Origin: Lentisphaera marina
GTDB taxonomy: Bacteria; Verrucomicrobiota; Lentisphaeria; Lentisphaerales; Lentisphaeraceae
Length of the DNA stretch: 64,000 bases
Reading direction: 5' to 3'
Assembly (NCBI RefSeq): GCF_028745505.1
Contig: NZ_JAQZZL010000002.1
Span: forward strand, 1,736,001 to 1,800,000
Below the pieces are notes generated by a model. It saw only the letters and a list, made by a program, of their open reading frames with translations. It was not told the origin of the DNA and did not search any database. Within the stretch, counting starts at the first letter, position 1, and the number at the start of each line of letters is the position of its first letter. This document shows positions 9,949 through 21,423 of the stretch, in pieces. A program made the translations under genes and the position numbers.

Positions 9949-9981
9949 CTCACATGTATCCAATTTCGAGATACATGTGAG
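9949..9981. other. Perfect 12-bp stem hairpin downstream of the transposase
   Basis: CTCACATGTATC at 9949-9960 pairs exactly with 9970-9981 around a 9-base loop. No T-run follows on either strand, so it is not a standard intrinsic terminator. It lies inside the IS between the transposase stop and the right inverted repeat, and may block readthrough or act in transposition. Confidence 0.5.
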
Positions 9982-10031
9982 CGAGATCTTAAGATTTATC
10001 CTGGATGAACTTTTTAATCACTCTAATTCAG

Positions 10032-10046
10032 GACTTTTGCAAAAGG
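10032..10046. repeat. Right terminal inverted repeat of the IS
   Basis: GACTTTTGCAAAAGG, an exact reverse complement of 8719-8733. It marks the downstream end of the element. Confidence 0.9.
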
Positions 10047-10070
10047 ATCGAGCTACATAATTAAAGATTC

Positions 10071-10097
10071 TTGTATATAAATGGAAACTGTTATAAT
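10071..10097 (+). promoter_or_regulatory. Candidate sigma-70 promoter for the second pseudokinase gene
   Basis: A perfect -10 TATAAT at 10092-10097 has TTGTAT at 10071-10076 as a possible -35, with a short 15-base spacer. It lies outside the IS, 76 bases before the start codon, so the downstream paralogue could be expressed independently of the IS. The spacer is suboptimal, so the -35 is uncertain. Confidence 0.35.
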
Positions 10098-10173
10098 TTA
10101 ACTAAGTTTTAAAGCATTATATATTTTACATTTCGTCTTTTGAAGACACCTTCAACTTAAAAAAGTACCATTC

Positions 10174-13100
10174 ATGAACTTCTCCCTCACCTGTTTAAGC
10201 TGCAACCGCAAAATCAACATGGACGCGAGCTCCTCTGTGGAAAGCCTGCGCTGTCCTCATTGTAATGACACCATACAGCTTCGTAGAGGTCGTATGCAAG
10301 TGGGTGATACAATAAAGTCTAGGTACAAGACTTTATATAAGGTATCTGATGATGGCTTCAGTGCTTACTTTGCTGCCTTAGACAAAAAGTCTGAAAAAAT
10401 CAAACTACTCCGTGTATTTGACAAAACTCTAACTTTCTCTCTACAACAACCCGAAATCTTTGTTGAATTAGCACGAGACTTCAGTCCACACGGTGGCTAC
10501 GGTCAATTGCCTATTCATGAATCAGGTATTTACGATGACTTTGTTTACCAAGTCATGCCTTTTACAAAAATAGAAAGCCTTGAGAAACTCGTTGATTCTG
10601 GTTACATCTGGGGACCTATTCAAGCACTTGATTTAATCTACGAGCTCTTACTATCGCTTGACGAGGCCTATATCGCCACAAAGATTGGTCATTTTTCTCT
10701 AACTCCACGAAATATATTCATTAATGAAAAAGGCGATATTCTCTATAACGATTTTGGCATAGCCACTCATTTGTTGCAGGATCAGCGTTTTGTTAAATCG
10801 CAAATGCAGGTCTTTGACATATACTATATCAGCCCAGAAATAACTTATAGTTCTAAATTCCCTAACGAGGCATGTGACGTTTACTCCCTAGGCATGCTTC
10901 TCTATTATTTGATCACTGGTATCACACCACACAGTACTCCCTCTGGAGAATTCAACCCATCAGAGCTAGTCATCCCCAAAAGAGTCGAAGTAGAGCTCGA
11001 TGAAGATTTCTTGTTTATCCTTAAAAACATATCTAAACGTGAGCCTATTCAACGGATGAACTCATATCGTCAAGTATTAAAGATGATTGAAACTTATTAT
11101 GAGAATATAGGGCATTCATACACTAAACAGATGTCTGGTGAAAAAACTGAAGTGTATGAAAAAAAAGATTTCTACAAACTTGTAGCTCCATACCTTAATG
11201 TAGCAAGCTCCGCTGCTTCTACCGCCTATAACATTAAACCATTATCTTCAGAAGCTATACAAGATAGGATCAAAACATCTGTGGACTTAGGCATCTCTAA
11301 TGAAGTCCACCAAAAGTTGACCAATCCAAAACGAGTTAATAAAAAAAGAACTAACGCCGATATCAAAAAGACGACGCGTAATAAAAAACACAAGACTCCG
11401 CCAAGTGTTGCCCCTCCCACTACTCCGACGGCGCCCGAGAAACGTTCTAATCAACGCCCGATTCAGAACAAAAGACGAGCTCGTCAGCAAGTTAAGAAAG
11501 AGAGTCCAGTTGCCGCTATTATATGCTCTATTGTTTTTTTACTCGCGATTGTAGGTGGCGCTATATTTATATTCACTAAGCATTCGAATAAAGATCAACA
11601 ATTACTTGCTGATATACCTCCCACACAAAAAGCAGAAACTAAAGAAGACATACCTACACCCGAAAATACTCCACTGGCAAATATTGAAGATACTGACTCC
11701 GCTATAGTCACTGATGAAACTGCCAAGGACCTACCTCTGACCACTCCTCTTGGAAGTATTGATCCACCTATCACCCCAGAGCCAGAAAAGCCAAAAACAC
11801 TTAAATTAGAACGTTCATGGTATTTGGATGCATTAAAAGAAGCTGAACCCGATTTTACCGGCATTGACGAGAGGTTTAAAAGTGACCAAGAAAATGCTGC
11901 TGAAGGTCAAACCAACACCATCAATTTTATAAGTAATGAGATTAATGAAGCTAAATCCAATGCTGTTCGACGTATAATAATTGAATTACGCAGTGAAGTA
12001 AATACTTTGATGTTTAAAAAGCAGTACACGGATGCAATTAATCTCTACAAAAACTATGACGGCCCCTTAAAAGAAGAGAGTTTAGAATCTAGAAATAGCT
12101 TAATGAGTGACTTACAAACTATCATTCAAGACAAACTTGCTTCGGGTAGCGAGGAGAAGTATTCACCTATCTCTTTAGAGGAACTTAAAGACCACGAAAT
12201 CACTGAACAAAAAGATTTTCTTGTCAGTGCTATTTTCAAACTCGATACAATTATGATAGATGAATATATTCAAAAACTATCCAACTTAGAAAATATTGAT
12301 AAAATCAAAAAGAATATTGAACTAATAAATACAGATGAATTAGAGAGCAATATTTTAAATAACATCGCACTTTCTAACAATGAAAAATTCGAGCTTACAA
12401 TTAATGGTAAATCCTTAAGCGCAAAAGTTTTAAGCTGTGATTTAGATGAAAAAACAATCCAAGTACTCAGCTCATTTCAAGGAAAGACCTTGAAACAAAG
12501 TGTTAAAATAAAAAGCTTCAATTTAGAAGACCAAGTAAAGCACCTAAAATTTTCTTCTGATAATCAAACTTACTTTAGCCGATTCATTTACTGCCTAATG
12601 AACAATAATAAGCTAAAAGCTGCTGAGCAAATAAGTGTGTACACTGGTCCTCTAGCTCCAGAATTAGTTCTCAAGATCAACAAAGAAATTGACCTACAAG
12701 TAGAAAGTAAGTCCATGGCGATTTTGAAAGTTTTTAATATCATTAATGAAGATGATGTCACCGCCAATAAACTCTCCGAAAATGATGCTATTTCATTAAA
12801 AACCTTACTAAATGCCCTAATCAATGATTTTAAAAACACAACTTACATACAAGACCCTGAGTGTGTTATAAACCTCGTGAATTTAAAATTGAACAATTTT
12901 ATAAAAACTGATTATCAAAAAGACATTTTTGTAGGTCCAAGTTCTCAAGATAAATACCCCCACTTAAAAACTATCACAATGACTAAAAATACTATTCGTT
13001 TATTGCCTGGAAATTATAACGACAGCATAATTGTCAAAGGGAAAAAAGTTAAATTCATTGGTTCACAGGCAGTAAAAATACACAACTCCATAATTGTTAG

Positions 13101-13698
13101 TGGCAGTGATATTATTCTTAGCCAACTCAACTTTCAAGATGGAGAAATTAACATCGATAGTGATAGCGATAATATCTTGATCGACAACTGTTTTCTAGAT
13201 AATGGCGGAATCAACTCATCAGGTAAATCATCAGATATCATTATCCGCAACTCTTTCCTACGTTTCGTTAAATCAAGTTTATCCACTCAAAAAATCCAGA
13301 TCCTCCATTCGACAATTTGCTCGAGAGAAAAAGATTCAAGCCCTCTTCTCATCAACTTAAACAAGTCATTAATTAACGACTCTATATTGCACGCGGGTAA
13401 AAACCCAATCCTATCCTCATCAGCAAAAGAAGCTTCAGTCAAACTAAAAAATTCTTTACTTTCAAACTCCGGCCCTCTTGCCATCGTGAAGAACTTACAA
13501 ATTTATTCTTTAGAAGAGCTTGATGATAATGTTTCCGATTTGAAGGATAGCCTAAAAGACAACGTCAGCTTTAAAGACCCGAAAGCTAAGGACTATCGTA
13601 TTAAAGATTTCTCCCCCGGTTTTAATGCTGCAAGTGATAAAAAGTCAATGGGTGCCACCTTCAGTGAGTCTTTACACTTAAGAGGCGACTTACGCTAA
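10174..13698 (+). CDS. Zinc-ribbon pseudokinase with TM helix and C-terminal beta-helix domain (copy 2)
   Basis: A 1174-residue paralogue of 5421-8717 with the same zinc-ribbon spacing (C7/C10/C27/C30), kinase-like region and basic linker. It has one TM helix (about 446-467, AAIICSIVFLLAIVGGAIFI), a Pro/Thr-rich stretch, and a C-terminal beta-helix from about residue 920 (TIRLLPGNYNDSIIV, then NILIDNCFLDN and DIIIRNSFLRF rungs). The catalytic loop is HFSLTPRN, so the catalytic Asp and Lys are gone. Unlike copy 1 it keeps an intact DFG (YNDFGIATH), so nucleotide or metal binding may persist. Identical architecture and adjacency imply tandem duplication followed by divergence and IS insertion. 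Function unknown. Confidence 0.75.
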   Translation: MNFSLTCLSCNRKINMDASSSVESLRCPHCNDTIQLRRGRMQVGDTIKSRYKTLYKVSDDGFSAYFAALDKKSEKIKLLRVFDKTLTFSLQQPEIFVELARDFSPHGGYGQLPIHESGIYDDFVYQVMPFTKIESLEKLVDSGYIWGPIQALDLIYELLLSLDEAYIATKIGHFSLTPRNIFINEKGDILYNDFGIATHLLQDQRFVKSQMQVFDIYYISPEITYSSKFPNEACDVYSLGMLLYYLITGITPHSTPSGEFNPSELVIPKRVEVELDEDFLFILKNISKREPIQRMNSYRQVLKMIETYYENIGHSYTKQMSGEKTEVYEKKDFYKLVAPYLNVASSAASTAYNIKPLSSEAIQDRIKTSVDLGISNEVHQKLTNPKRVNKKRTNADIKKTTRNKKHKTPPSVAPPTTPTAPEKRSNQRPIQNKRRARQQVKKESPVAAIICSIVFLLAIVGGAIFIFTKHSNKDQQLLADIPPTQKAETKEDIPTPENTPLANIEDTDSAIVTDETAKDLPLTTPLGSIDPPITPEPEKPKTLKLERSWYLDALKEAEPDFTGIDERFKSDQENAAEGQTNTINFISNEINEAKSNAVRRIIIELRSEVNTLMFKKQYTDAINLYKNYDGPLKEESLESRNSLMSDLQTIIQDKLASGSEEKYSPISLEELKDHEITEQKDFLVSAIFKLDTIMIDEYIQKLSNLENIDKIKKNIELINTDELESNILNNIALSNNEKFELTINGKSLSAKVLSCDLDEKTIQVLSSFQGKTLKQSVKIKSFNLEDQVKHLKFSSDNQTYFSRFIYCLMNNNKLKAAEQISVYTGPLAPELVLKINKEIDLQVESKSMAILKVFNIINEDDVTANKLSENDAISLKTLLNALINDFKNTTYIQDPECVINLVNLKLNNFIKTDYQKDIFVGPSSQDKYPHLKTITMTKNTIRLLPGNYNDSIIVKGKKVKFIGSQAVKIHNSIIVSGSDIILSQLNFQDGEINIDSDSDNILIDNCFLDNGGINSSGKSSDIIIRNSFLRFVKSSLSTQKIQILHSTICSREKDSSPLLINLNKSLINDSILHAGKNPILSSSAKEASVKLKNSLLSNSGPLAIVKNLQIYSLEELDDNVSDLKDSLKDNVSFKDPKAKDYRIKDFSPGFNAASDKKSMGATFSESLHLRGDLR

Positions 13699-14133
13699 AG
13701 TTTTATACGAAAAAATCGTCATTCCCCCATTTAGTTTTCTTTAGTTGTAAGATTAGTTTTTTATCATTTATAATGAGTTCTACCACCACCACACTAAAGC
13801 CGACAACTTTTAACATATTCTAAACCTGCATTACCTAGAATATCTATTGTCAGGGCTCACGAGTAATTCCGCTAGAATTTAGCTTGCTCCGTCAGGGGCA
13901 TGAAAATGGTTTGGAAATTAATCTAGGGCCCAAAAATGGGTCCGACACTCTATGTCAGGTTCACATAAGAGCTCACTTGTGAGAGTGTCGGACTCACAAG
14001 TGAGCCCTTTATAATTACTACGAACATTGTACATGTACCTCACGGTGCATGTTACAATCTGTGGGGCTTTCAGCCCTCGCCCCTACGGCTAAATAATTTC
14101 TATCTAATAGCCTCATCCGCCCGTGCGGCAGCA

Positions 14134-14169
14134 CAAAAAAAAGCACTGAATAATAAATTATTCAGTGCT
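14134..14169 (-). terminator. Intrinsic terminator (distal) of the 23S-5S unit
   Basis: A 12-bp perfect stem (14142-14153 with 14158-14169) with a 4-base loop, followed on the minus strand by eight T. It is the second of two terminators downstream of 5S. Confidence 0.75.
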
Positions 14170-14252
14170 CTAAAAATGTTCCGGACTTAGCCATATTGCT
14201 ATAGGATAGCAAGTATAATAACTTACCGCCCCTACGGCAGTATATCGCAGGC

Positions 14253-14283
14253 AAAAAAAAGCGCATATCCTAAGATATGCGCT
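14253..14283 (-). terminator. Intrinsic terminator (proximal) of the 23S-5S unit
   Basis: A 10-bp perfect stem (14260-14269 with 14274-14283) with a 4-base loop, followed on the minus strand by eight T. It lies 80 bases downstream of 5S. Confidence 0.78.
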
Positions 14284-14362
14284 CTAAAAATTTCGGCTTG
14301 TAGCCTAGCTATAGGGAAATAAAACTATCTAGTAGAGTCTGCCCCTACGGCAGTAGAAAAAA

Positions 14363-14478
14363 GGCTGGCAACGACCTGCTCTCCCACAGTCTTAACTGCA
14401 GTACCATCGGCGCTGGAGGTCTTAACTACCGAGTTCGGGATGGGATCGGGTGTGGCTCCTCCGCTGTGGTTACCAGCC
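14363..14478 (-). rRNA. 5S ribosomal RNA
   Basis: About 116 bases whose ends pair (GGCTGG at the 5' end, CCAGCC at the 3' end), with the conserved 5S interior (CCCGAACTCGG on the minus strand). It follows 23S after a 126-base spacer. Confidence 0.9.
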
Positions 14479-14604
14479 GGAAAATGTTGGGAAGAAAACT
14501 TAGTTGTGAAAAATAAGATCGCAAGACCTAACTTAGTAGAGTTAGTTTCTTGTGTGCTTATTATCTTTTTTAGGTGACATCGAGCTGATGACAACTAAAA
14601 AAGA

Positions 14605-17525
<2,921 letters not shown>

Positions 17526-17750
17526 AAAAATATTAAAAATAATATCTTCAGCGACACACCTAATTCTTACTAAGTCTTTCTTTGTCTTGTATTCTTTTGG
17601 TTTGCGATCTTGGTATAAATTGTTTTTTGGTTTGTTCTTTCAATTATAAATAATTAAAAGACCTCAATTATACTTTGACTCTTTCATTCTATTGTTTTCT
17701 TCCTTTCAAAGATCTAAAGCTTTTTCCCACTTTCGGGAAGGCTTAAATTC

Positions 17751-17827
17751 TGGTACGCGCACCAGGATTTGAACCTGGGACCTCATCGTTATCAGCGATG
17801 CGCTCTAACCAACTGAGCTATGCGCGT
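17751..17827 (-). tRNA. tRNA-Ile (GAT)
   Basis: A 77-base cloverleaf: acceptor ACGCGCA pairs with TGCGCGT, the anticodon loop is CTGATAA, and the T arm contains GGTTCAAATCC. The CCA end is encoded. It lies between tRNA-Ala and 23S. Confidence 0.93.
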
Positions 17828-17835
17828 ATCTAAAG

Positions 17836-17909
17836 TGGAGCCTATGGAATTCGAATCCATGACCTCCGCCTTGCAAGGGCGGCGCTCTAGCCAGCTGAGC
17901 TAAGGCCCC
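17836..17909 (-). tRNA. tRNA-Ala (TGC)
   Basis: A 74-base cloverleaf: acceptor GGGGCCT pairs with AGGCTCC (one G-T pair), and the anticodon loop is CTTGCAA. The CCA is not encoded (the base after the discriminator A starts CTT), unlike the neighbouring tRNA-Ile. It is the first gene of the unit; the usual order in 16S-23S spacers is Ile then Ala. Confidence 0.92.
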
Positions 17910-17999
17910 GTATTAAACGCTTTCTTATTGAGTAATTGCTTACTCAAAAATCTTGCTTCAATGAACTTATTTCGTCACACACTTTCGGCGACGGGTTTG

Positions 18000-18027
18000 A
18001 TAATACAACAAGAGCTAAATTGCGCAA
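18000..18027 (-). promoter_or_regulatory. Candidate promoter of the tRNA-23S-5S unit
   Basis: On the minus strand TTGCGC (18022-18027) and TATTAT (18000-18005) are 16 bases apart, followed by a C/G-rich CAAACCCGTCGCC discriminator. It lies about 90 bases upstream of tRNA-Ala and below the terminator of the preceding gene. It supports independent transcription of this rRNA unit. Confidence 0.5.
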
Positions 18028-18070
18028 ATCACTTTTTGGCTTTTTTTCTCTTTTTCTTTACTTTGCAATA

Positions 18071-18107
18071 ATAAAAAATGCTACTGAAGCTATTTCAGCT
18101 CAGTAGC
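18071..18107 (-). terminator. Intrinsic terminator after the lipoprotein gene
   Basis: Arms 18080-18091 and 18097-18107 pair (7 bp, one bulge, 4 bp) around a 5-base loop. On the minus strand TTTTTT follows. It separates the rarA-argJ operon from the rRNA unit. Confidence 0.75.
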
Positions 18108-18136
18108 ACTCATTTTTGAAAGCTTTTTGGGGATGC

Positions 18137-18739
18137 TTAGTTTTCGAGAAGCTCTCTCTTAAAACGTTCTTTCTGTTGTGAGTCGGCTTTTTCCCACCAA
18201 TGCTTAAGTTGAATATAGGGGTCATTTTCACGCATATAGTCGCGGATCGACTTACGTTTGTGGTCTTGCTCTACTAATGGGAAGAGTATGCCATCTGATT
18301 TTCGAACAATATTTCCGAGATTTGTTTTATCCTTCAAGCGCTTTTTAGCTTTGACTTGATCAGCAGGTAATTTCATGTCAAAGTTGTAGACTTCGCCTTC
18401 TTTAACATCTGATAAAACTGCATAGAAACTATCTGAACTGATGCGGTAATAATCATTCTGATTCATCTCATCATATATGTATTCAAATTGAGCTTCGATT
18501 TCGTTAATCCCCTCTCCCATCAGCAAAGTCACATTACCATTGGCTAACAAAGGCATTTGTACGGGTTCTTTATTAACTGACTTAACAATTATATGAGAAG
18601 GCACAATTAACTTTGCTGTAGGCGCACGACCAAAGGGACTTCCAGAAACGTTAACTTCTCTTTGACTCGCACAAGAGAGTAAGAAGCAACAAATTAAAAG
18701 AAGTGAAAAACTACGAAGAGTAATAAGCTGCATTTTCAT
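18137..18739 (-). CDS. DUF2057 (YccT/CsgI)-like lipoprotein
   Basis: About 200 residues with a lipoprotein signal (SLLLICCFLLSCASQ; lipobox LLSC), so probably membrane-anchored on the periplasmic side. The body starts AKLIVPSHIIVKSVN and ends with a LKHWWEKADSQQKERF segment, which resembles DUF2057 proteins of the YccT type that modulate curli in enterobacteria. The family call is by pattern only. Several in-frame ATGs (18751, 18739, 18733) overlap the argJ 3' end; the exact start is uncertain. It is the last gene of the rarA operon, before the terminator. Confidence 0.6.
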   Translation of the reverse strand: MKMQLITLRSFSLLLICCFLLSCASQREVNVSGSPFGRAPTAKLIVPSHIIVKSVNKEPVQMPLLANGNVTLLMGEGINEIEAQFEYIYDEMNQNDYYRISSDSFYAVLSDVKEGEVYNFDMKLPADQVKAKKRLKDKTNLGNIVRKSDGILFPLVEQDHKRKSIRDYMRENDPYIQLKHWWEKADSQQKERFKRELLEN

Positions 18740-19883
18740 CCACATAACCATGAGTTAAATCACATCCATAGGCAGTAGCACTTGCATCGCCTAAACCGAG
18801 TTTGACTTGAAAAATGACTTCTTCTGAATCGATGGATTCACGAAGAGCCAATTCATCGAAATCAGTTTTTATACTATCAGCAAAAACAGTCACACCATTG
18901 ACAATCAGCTCGAGCTTTGCCACATCTAGATCATTATCAAAACATTTCCCAAGAGCCATAAGCATACGGCCAATATTGGGATCACAGCCATGCGCCATCG
19001 TTTTAATAAGAGGAGAGTTTACCATGGCACGAGCGTAAATTTTCGCTTGTTTCTCGTCGACAGCTTCTTCTATAATGATTTTCAATAGCTTGGTAGCGCC
19101 CTCTCCATCACGCGCCAACATCTCTGTCATACGAATGCAAGCAGCTGAAAAGCGCTCCTGAAACTCTTGCAGATCCACGGGGTTCTTAGCTAGACCATTA
19201 GCCATGGCCACCACTGTATCAGAAGTTGAAGTATCGGTATCGACAGAGAGCATATTGAAAGATTGATTCACCCCAACACGCAGAACACTATCTAAATCTT
19301 TTGCGGAAACCGCAGCATCTGTAAATACATAAACGAGCATTGTGGCCATGTTGGGCTCAATCATACCCGAACCCTTGCCAACAATTGTTAGTGTGTAGTG
19401 ATCACAGGAAATCGAAATCGCTTTAGCATAAGTATCGGTAGTCATTATACCACGCGCACCAACAAGTGGATCGGAACATAAATCTGATTTCATGCCTACA
19501 ATTCCAGATTCGATTTTCTCGACGGGCAAAGGTACGGCAATGACTCCAGTGGAAGACATGATCACTTCACTCTCATCACAGGAGAGTTCCTTTGCGGCAG
19601 CAGCCGACATGCGGTAAGCTCGTTTAACACCTTCTTCACCCGTGCCCACATTTGACACACGTGAATTGACCACCACGGCCTGTAATTTACCTTTCTTTAT
19701 AATTTCACGACCTGCAATGACTGGAGCGCCAGGAACTAGATTGCGGGTAAATACTGCAGCTGCTTCAGCAAGTTTCTCTGAATAAAAGAGTGCGAGATCA
19801 TCGCCCTCTTCTTTGATACCGCAATTGCGACTCGTACAGGTGAAGCCCTGGGGCATCACGGGTGTTTGATCGAATTTATACAT
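18711..19883 (-). CDS. argJ: Bifunctional ornithine acetyltransferase / N-acetylglutamate synthase
   Basis: ArgJ recycles the acetyl group from N-acetylornithine to glutamate in arginine synthesis and can also use acetyl-CoA. The self-cleavage site is clear: GKGSGMIEPNMATML, where the Thr after MA becomes the N-terminal nucleophile of the beta chain. Other family stretches include SRVSNVGTGEEGVKRAYRM and FNMLSVDTDTSTSDTV. A longer frame begins at 19952, but the ATG at 19883 is preferred because it follows the upstream stop (19894) and gives the usual MYKFDQTPVMPQGF start. Full length at about 390 residues. Confidence 0.92.
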   Translation of the reverse strand: MYKFDQTPVMPQGFTCTSRNCGIKEEGDDLALFYSEKLAEAAAVFTRNLVPGAPVIAGREIIKKGKLQAVVVNSRVSNVGTGEEGVKRAYRMSAAAAKELSCDESEVIMSSTGVIAVPLPVEKIESGIVGMKSDLCSDPLVGARGIMTTDTYAKAISISCDHYTLTIVGKGSGMIEPNMATMLVYVFTDAAVSAKDLDSVLRVGVNQSFNMLSVDTDTSTSDTVVAMANGLAKNPVDLQEFQERFSAACIRMTEMLARDGEGATKLLKIIIEEAVDEKQAKIYARAMVNSPLIKTMAHGCDPNIGRMLMALGKCFDNDLDVAKLELIVNGVTVFADSIKTDFDELALRESIDSEEVIFQVKLGLGDASATAYGCDLTHGYVDENAAYYSS

Positions 19884-19893
19884 ATTAAATCTC

Positions 19894-21417
19894 TTAGGGT
19901 TGCGCAGTGGCTTCCACTCGTAAATCTCTTGATAAGATGAGTTGTACCGCACCGGGCAAAGTCATTTCTTGTTGAATTTTTTCGGCGATGTCTTGAGCGA
20001 GCATCGGCATATCATTGTCTTTTACTTTTTCTGGTCTTATAGAAACAAGAACTTCGCGTCCCGCTTGCATAACCACACATTCTGAAACTTCATCCATATT
20101 TTTCATGATAAATTCAATTTGGTGAAGTCGATTCACATAGGAATCCATGGCTTCATCAGCCGTCCCAGGACGGTTTTTACTGAGCTGAACCGCCACGTGT
20201 AACAAGCGATCCATACCATTGGAGAGTGTGTAAGTATCTTTGTAGTTTTCTATCGCCACGCAAAGTTCTTCATCTTCGCCTTCGCGACGCAAAAAATCAG
20301 CTCCCATTTGAGCGGAATTATTTTCAGCCGATTCATCAAAACTCTGACCAATTGCATGGAGTAAGCCCAAGCGCTTGGCTTGCCTTACATCTAGGCCAAT
20401 TTCCGCTGCGATTGTCCCCATTAAACAGGAGACTTCACGAGAGAATTGCATGAGATTTTGAAAAGCATTGAAACGATATTTTAGCATACCTAATTGACGG
20501 TAAATTTTTGTGCTCACAACGCCAATATTTAATTCCTCACAGAGGTAAGTTGCTGAACGCTCCAAGTCACGATCCATTTGATCTGTCACTGAACTAATCA
20601 CTTCATGAATTCTATTAGGGTGAATACGCCCGTCATCAATTAATTGCTCCAATGTAATTCGCGCCATTTCACGACGATAAGAATTAAAACAAGAAATCAC
20701 TACTGTCTCGGGAGTATCATCGATAATAATATTGGCGCCAGTCAAAGACTCCAAAGTACGAATATTGCGACCATCGCGACCAATAATGCGGCCTTTAATC
20801 TCATCACTCGGTAAATAAACCGTCGTAGTTGTTCGATCACTAGCGCATTCCGCAGAATAACGCTGCATCGCTGATAATAATATATCGCGTGCATCTTCCG
20901 AGGCTTGGCTCTTCATTTCCTTGAGGTTTTGTTTGTATATACGAGCGCATTGATCTTTGGATTGCTCCTCCGCTTTTTGAACAATCTGATTCTTGGCTTC
21001 TTCAACTGTCAGCGAGGCTAATTCAGCTTCACGCTGAGACAAAGCTTCTTCTTGTTGATTAATGATTTGGCTTTTTTGATTCAATTCATCTTGTTTTTCA
21101 TCAAGCTGATCGAGCCTATCTTGGGTTGACGTCAGCAAAGACTCAATTTTTTCACGCTCACTTTTTAAACTTTCGCGTTCAGCTTCATGCTTTTTGATAT
21201 TCTCATCAAAAGAGCTTTTAGCTTGTAATTTGAGTTCTTGAATTTCTTCTTCAGCTTCCTTAATTCGCTGCGATTTAAGTTCAGCTGCTTGTAGCTTGGC
21301 TTCCGCAAGTAGAGCTTCTTGATCTTTCTCTAATTTGCGAAACTTACTCTTAATCAGTAAGCTGCCTATGATAAAACCGATAATGACACCAGTTATTAAA
21401 TATATATAATCATTCAT
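19894..21417 (-). CDS. RNase Y homologue with HD catalytic residues lost
   Basis: A 507-residue protein with full RNase Y architecture: N-terminal TM helix (residues 4-22), long coiled coil (25-165), and a KH domain (VYLPSDEIKGRIIGRDGRNI, about 200-260). An HD-domain region follows (310-430). The HD chemistry is missing: the HSxEV histidine is Phe325 (QFSREV), HDIGK is HAIGQ (354-358), the GSH histidine is Ala369 (NNSAQMG), and the later SHHGD region reads ENYKD. The fold context is kept (GLLHAIG, NRPGTADEAMDSYVNRLHQIE). The protein is therefore probably a membrane-bound RNA-binding scaffold without nuclease activity. It lies 6 bases after the folate gene and before argJ. Confidence 0.82.
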   Translation of the reverse strand: MNDYIYLITGVIIGFIIGSLLIKSKFRKLEKDQEALLAEAKLQAAELKSQRIKEAEEEIQELKLQAKSSFDENIKKHEAERESLKSEREKIESLLTSTQDRLDQLDEKQDELNQKSQIINQQEEALSQREAELASLTVEEAKNQIVQKAEEQSKDQCARIYKQNLKEMKSQASEDARDILLSAMQRYSAECASDRTTTTVYLPSDEIKGRIIGRDGRNIRTLESLTGANIIIDDTPETVVISCFNSYRREMARITLEQLIDDGRIHPNRIHEVISSVTDQMDRDLERSATYLCEELNIGVVSTKIYRQLGMLKYRFNAFQNLMQFSREVSCLMGTIAAEIGLDVRQAKRLGLLHAIGQSFDESAENNSAQMGADFLRREGEDEELCVAIENYKDTYTLSNGMDRLLHVAVQLSKNRPGTADEAMDSYVNRLHQIEFIMKNMDEVSECVVMQAGREVLVSIRPEKVKDNDMPMLAQDIAEKIQQEMTLPGAVQLILSRDLRVEATAQP

Positions 21418-21423
21418 TTTGAA

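Larger units (their letters stand above)
8719..10046 (+). mobile_element. Complete insertion sequence, 1328 bp, IS5/IS1182-like DDE type
   Basis: Perfect 15-bp inverted repeats bound the element (left CCTTTTGCAAAAGTC, right its exact complement), with one transposase gene between them. Each repeat contains the palindromic core TTTTGCAAAA. The left end is one base beyond the stop codon of the upstream pseudokinase gene, so the element sits between the two paralogues without disrupting either. No convincing target duplication is visible: the left flank ends GTGAG and the right flank begins ATCGAG. Intact ends and an open transposase suggest a recent insertion. Confidence 0.85.
13840..14362. repeat. 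Gene-free hairpin-rich repeat field between the pseudokinase gene and 5S rRNA
   Basis: About 660 bases here lack a gene. The sequence consists of short inverted repeats such as CTCACTTGTGAG, GGGCTTTCAGCCC and CCTCACGGTGCATG, related to those at 29860-31040. From about 14118 a degenerate unit of roughly 110 bases repeats three times: a CCGCCC-x-TACGGCAG hairpin, an A-run, then a stronger hairpin ending GCTCTAAAAA. In the third copy the A-run leads directly into the 3' end of 5S. Confidence 0.6.

Noticed and set aside
8711..10055. Target-site duplication of the IS
   Set aside because: GAG occurs on both sides, but not directly adjacent to the right end, so it is not a convincing duplication.
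17910..18136. A missing or partial 16S rRNA gene
   Set aside because: The 227-base interval holds only a promoter-like sequence and a terminator.
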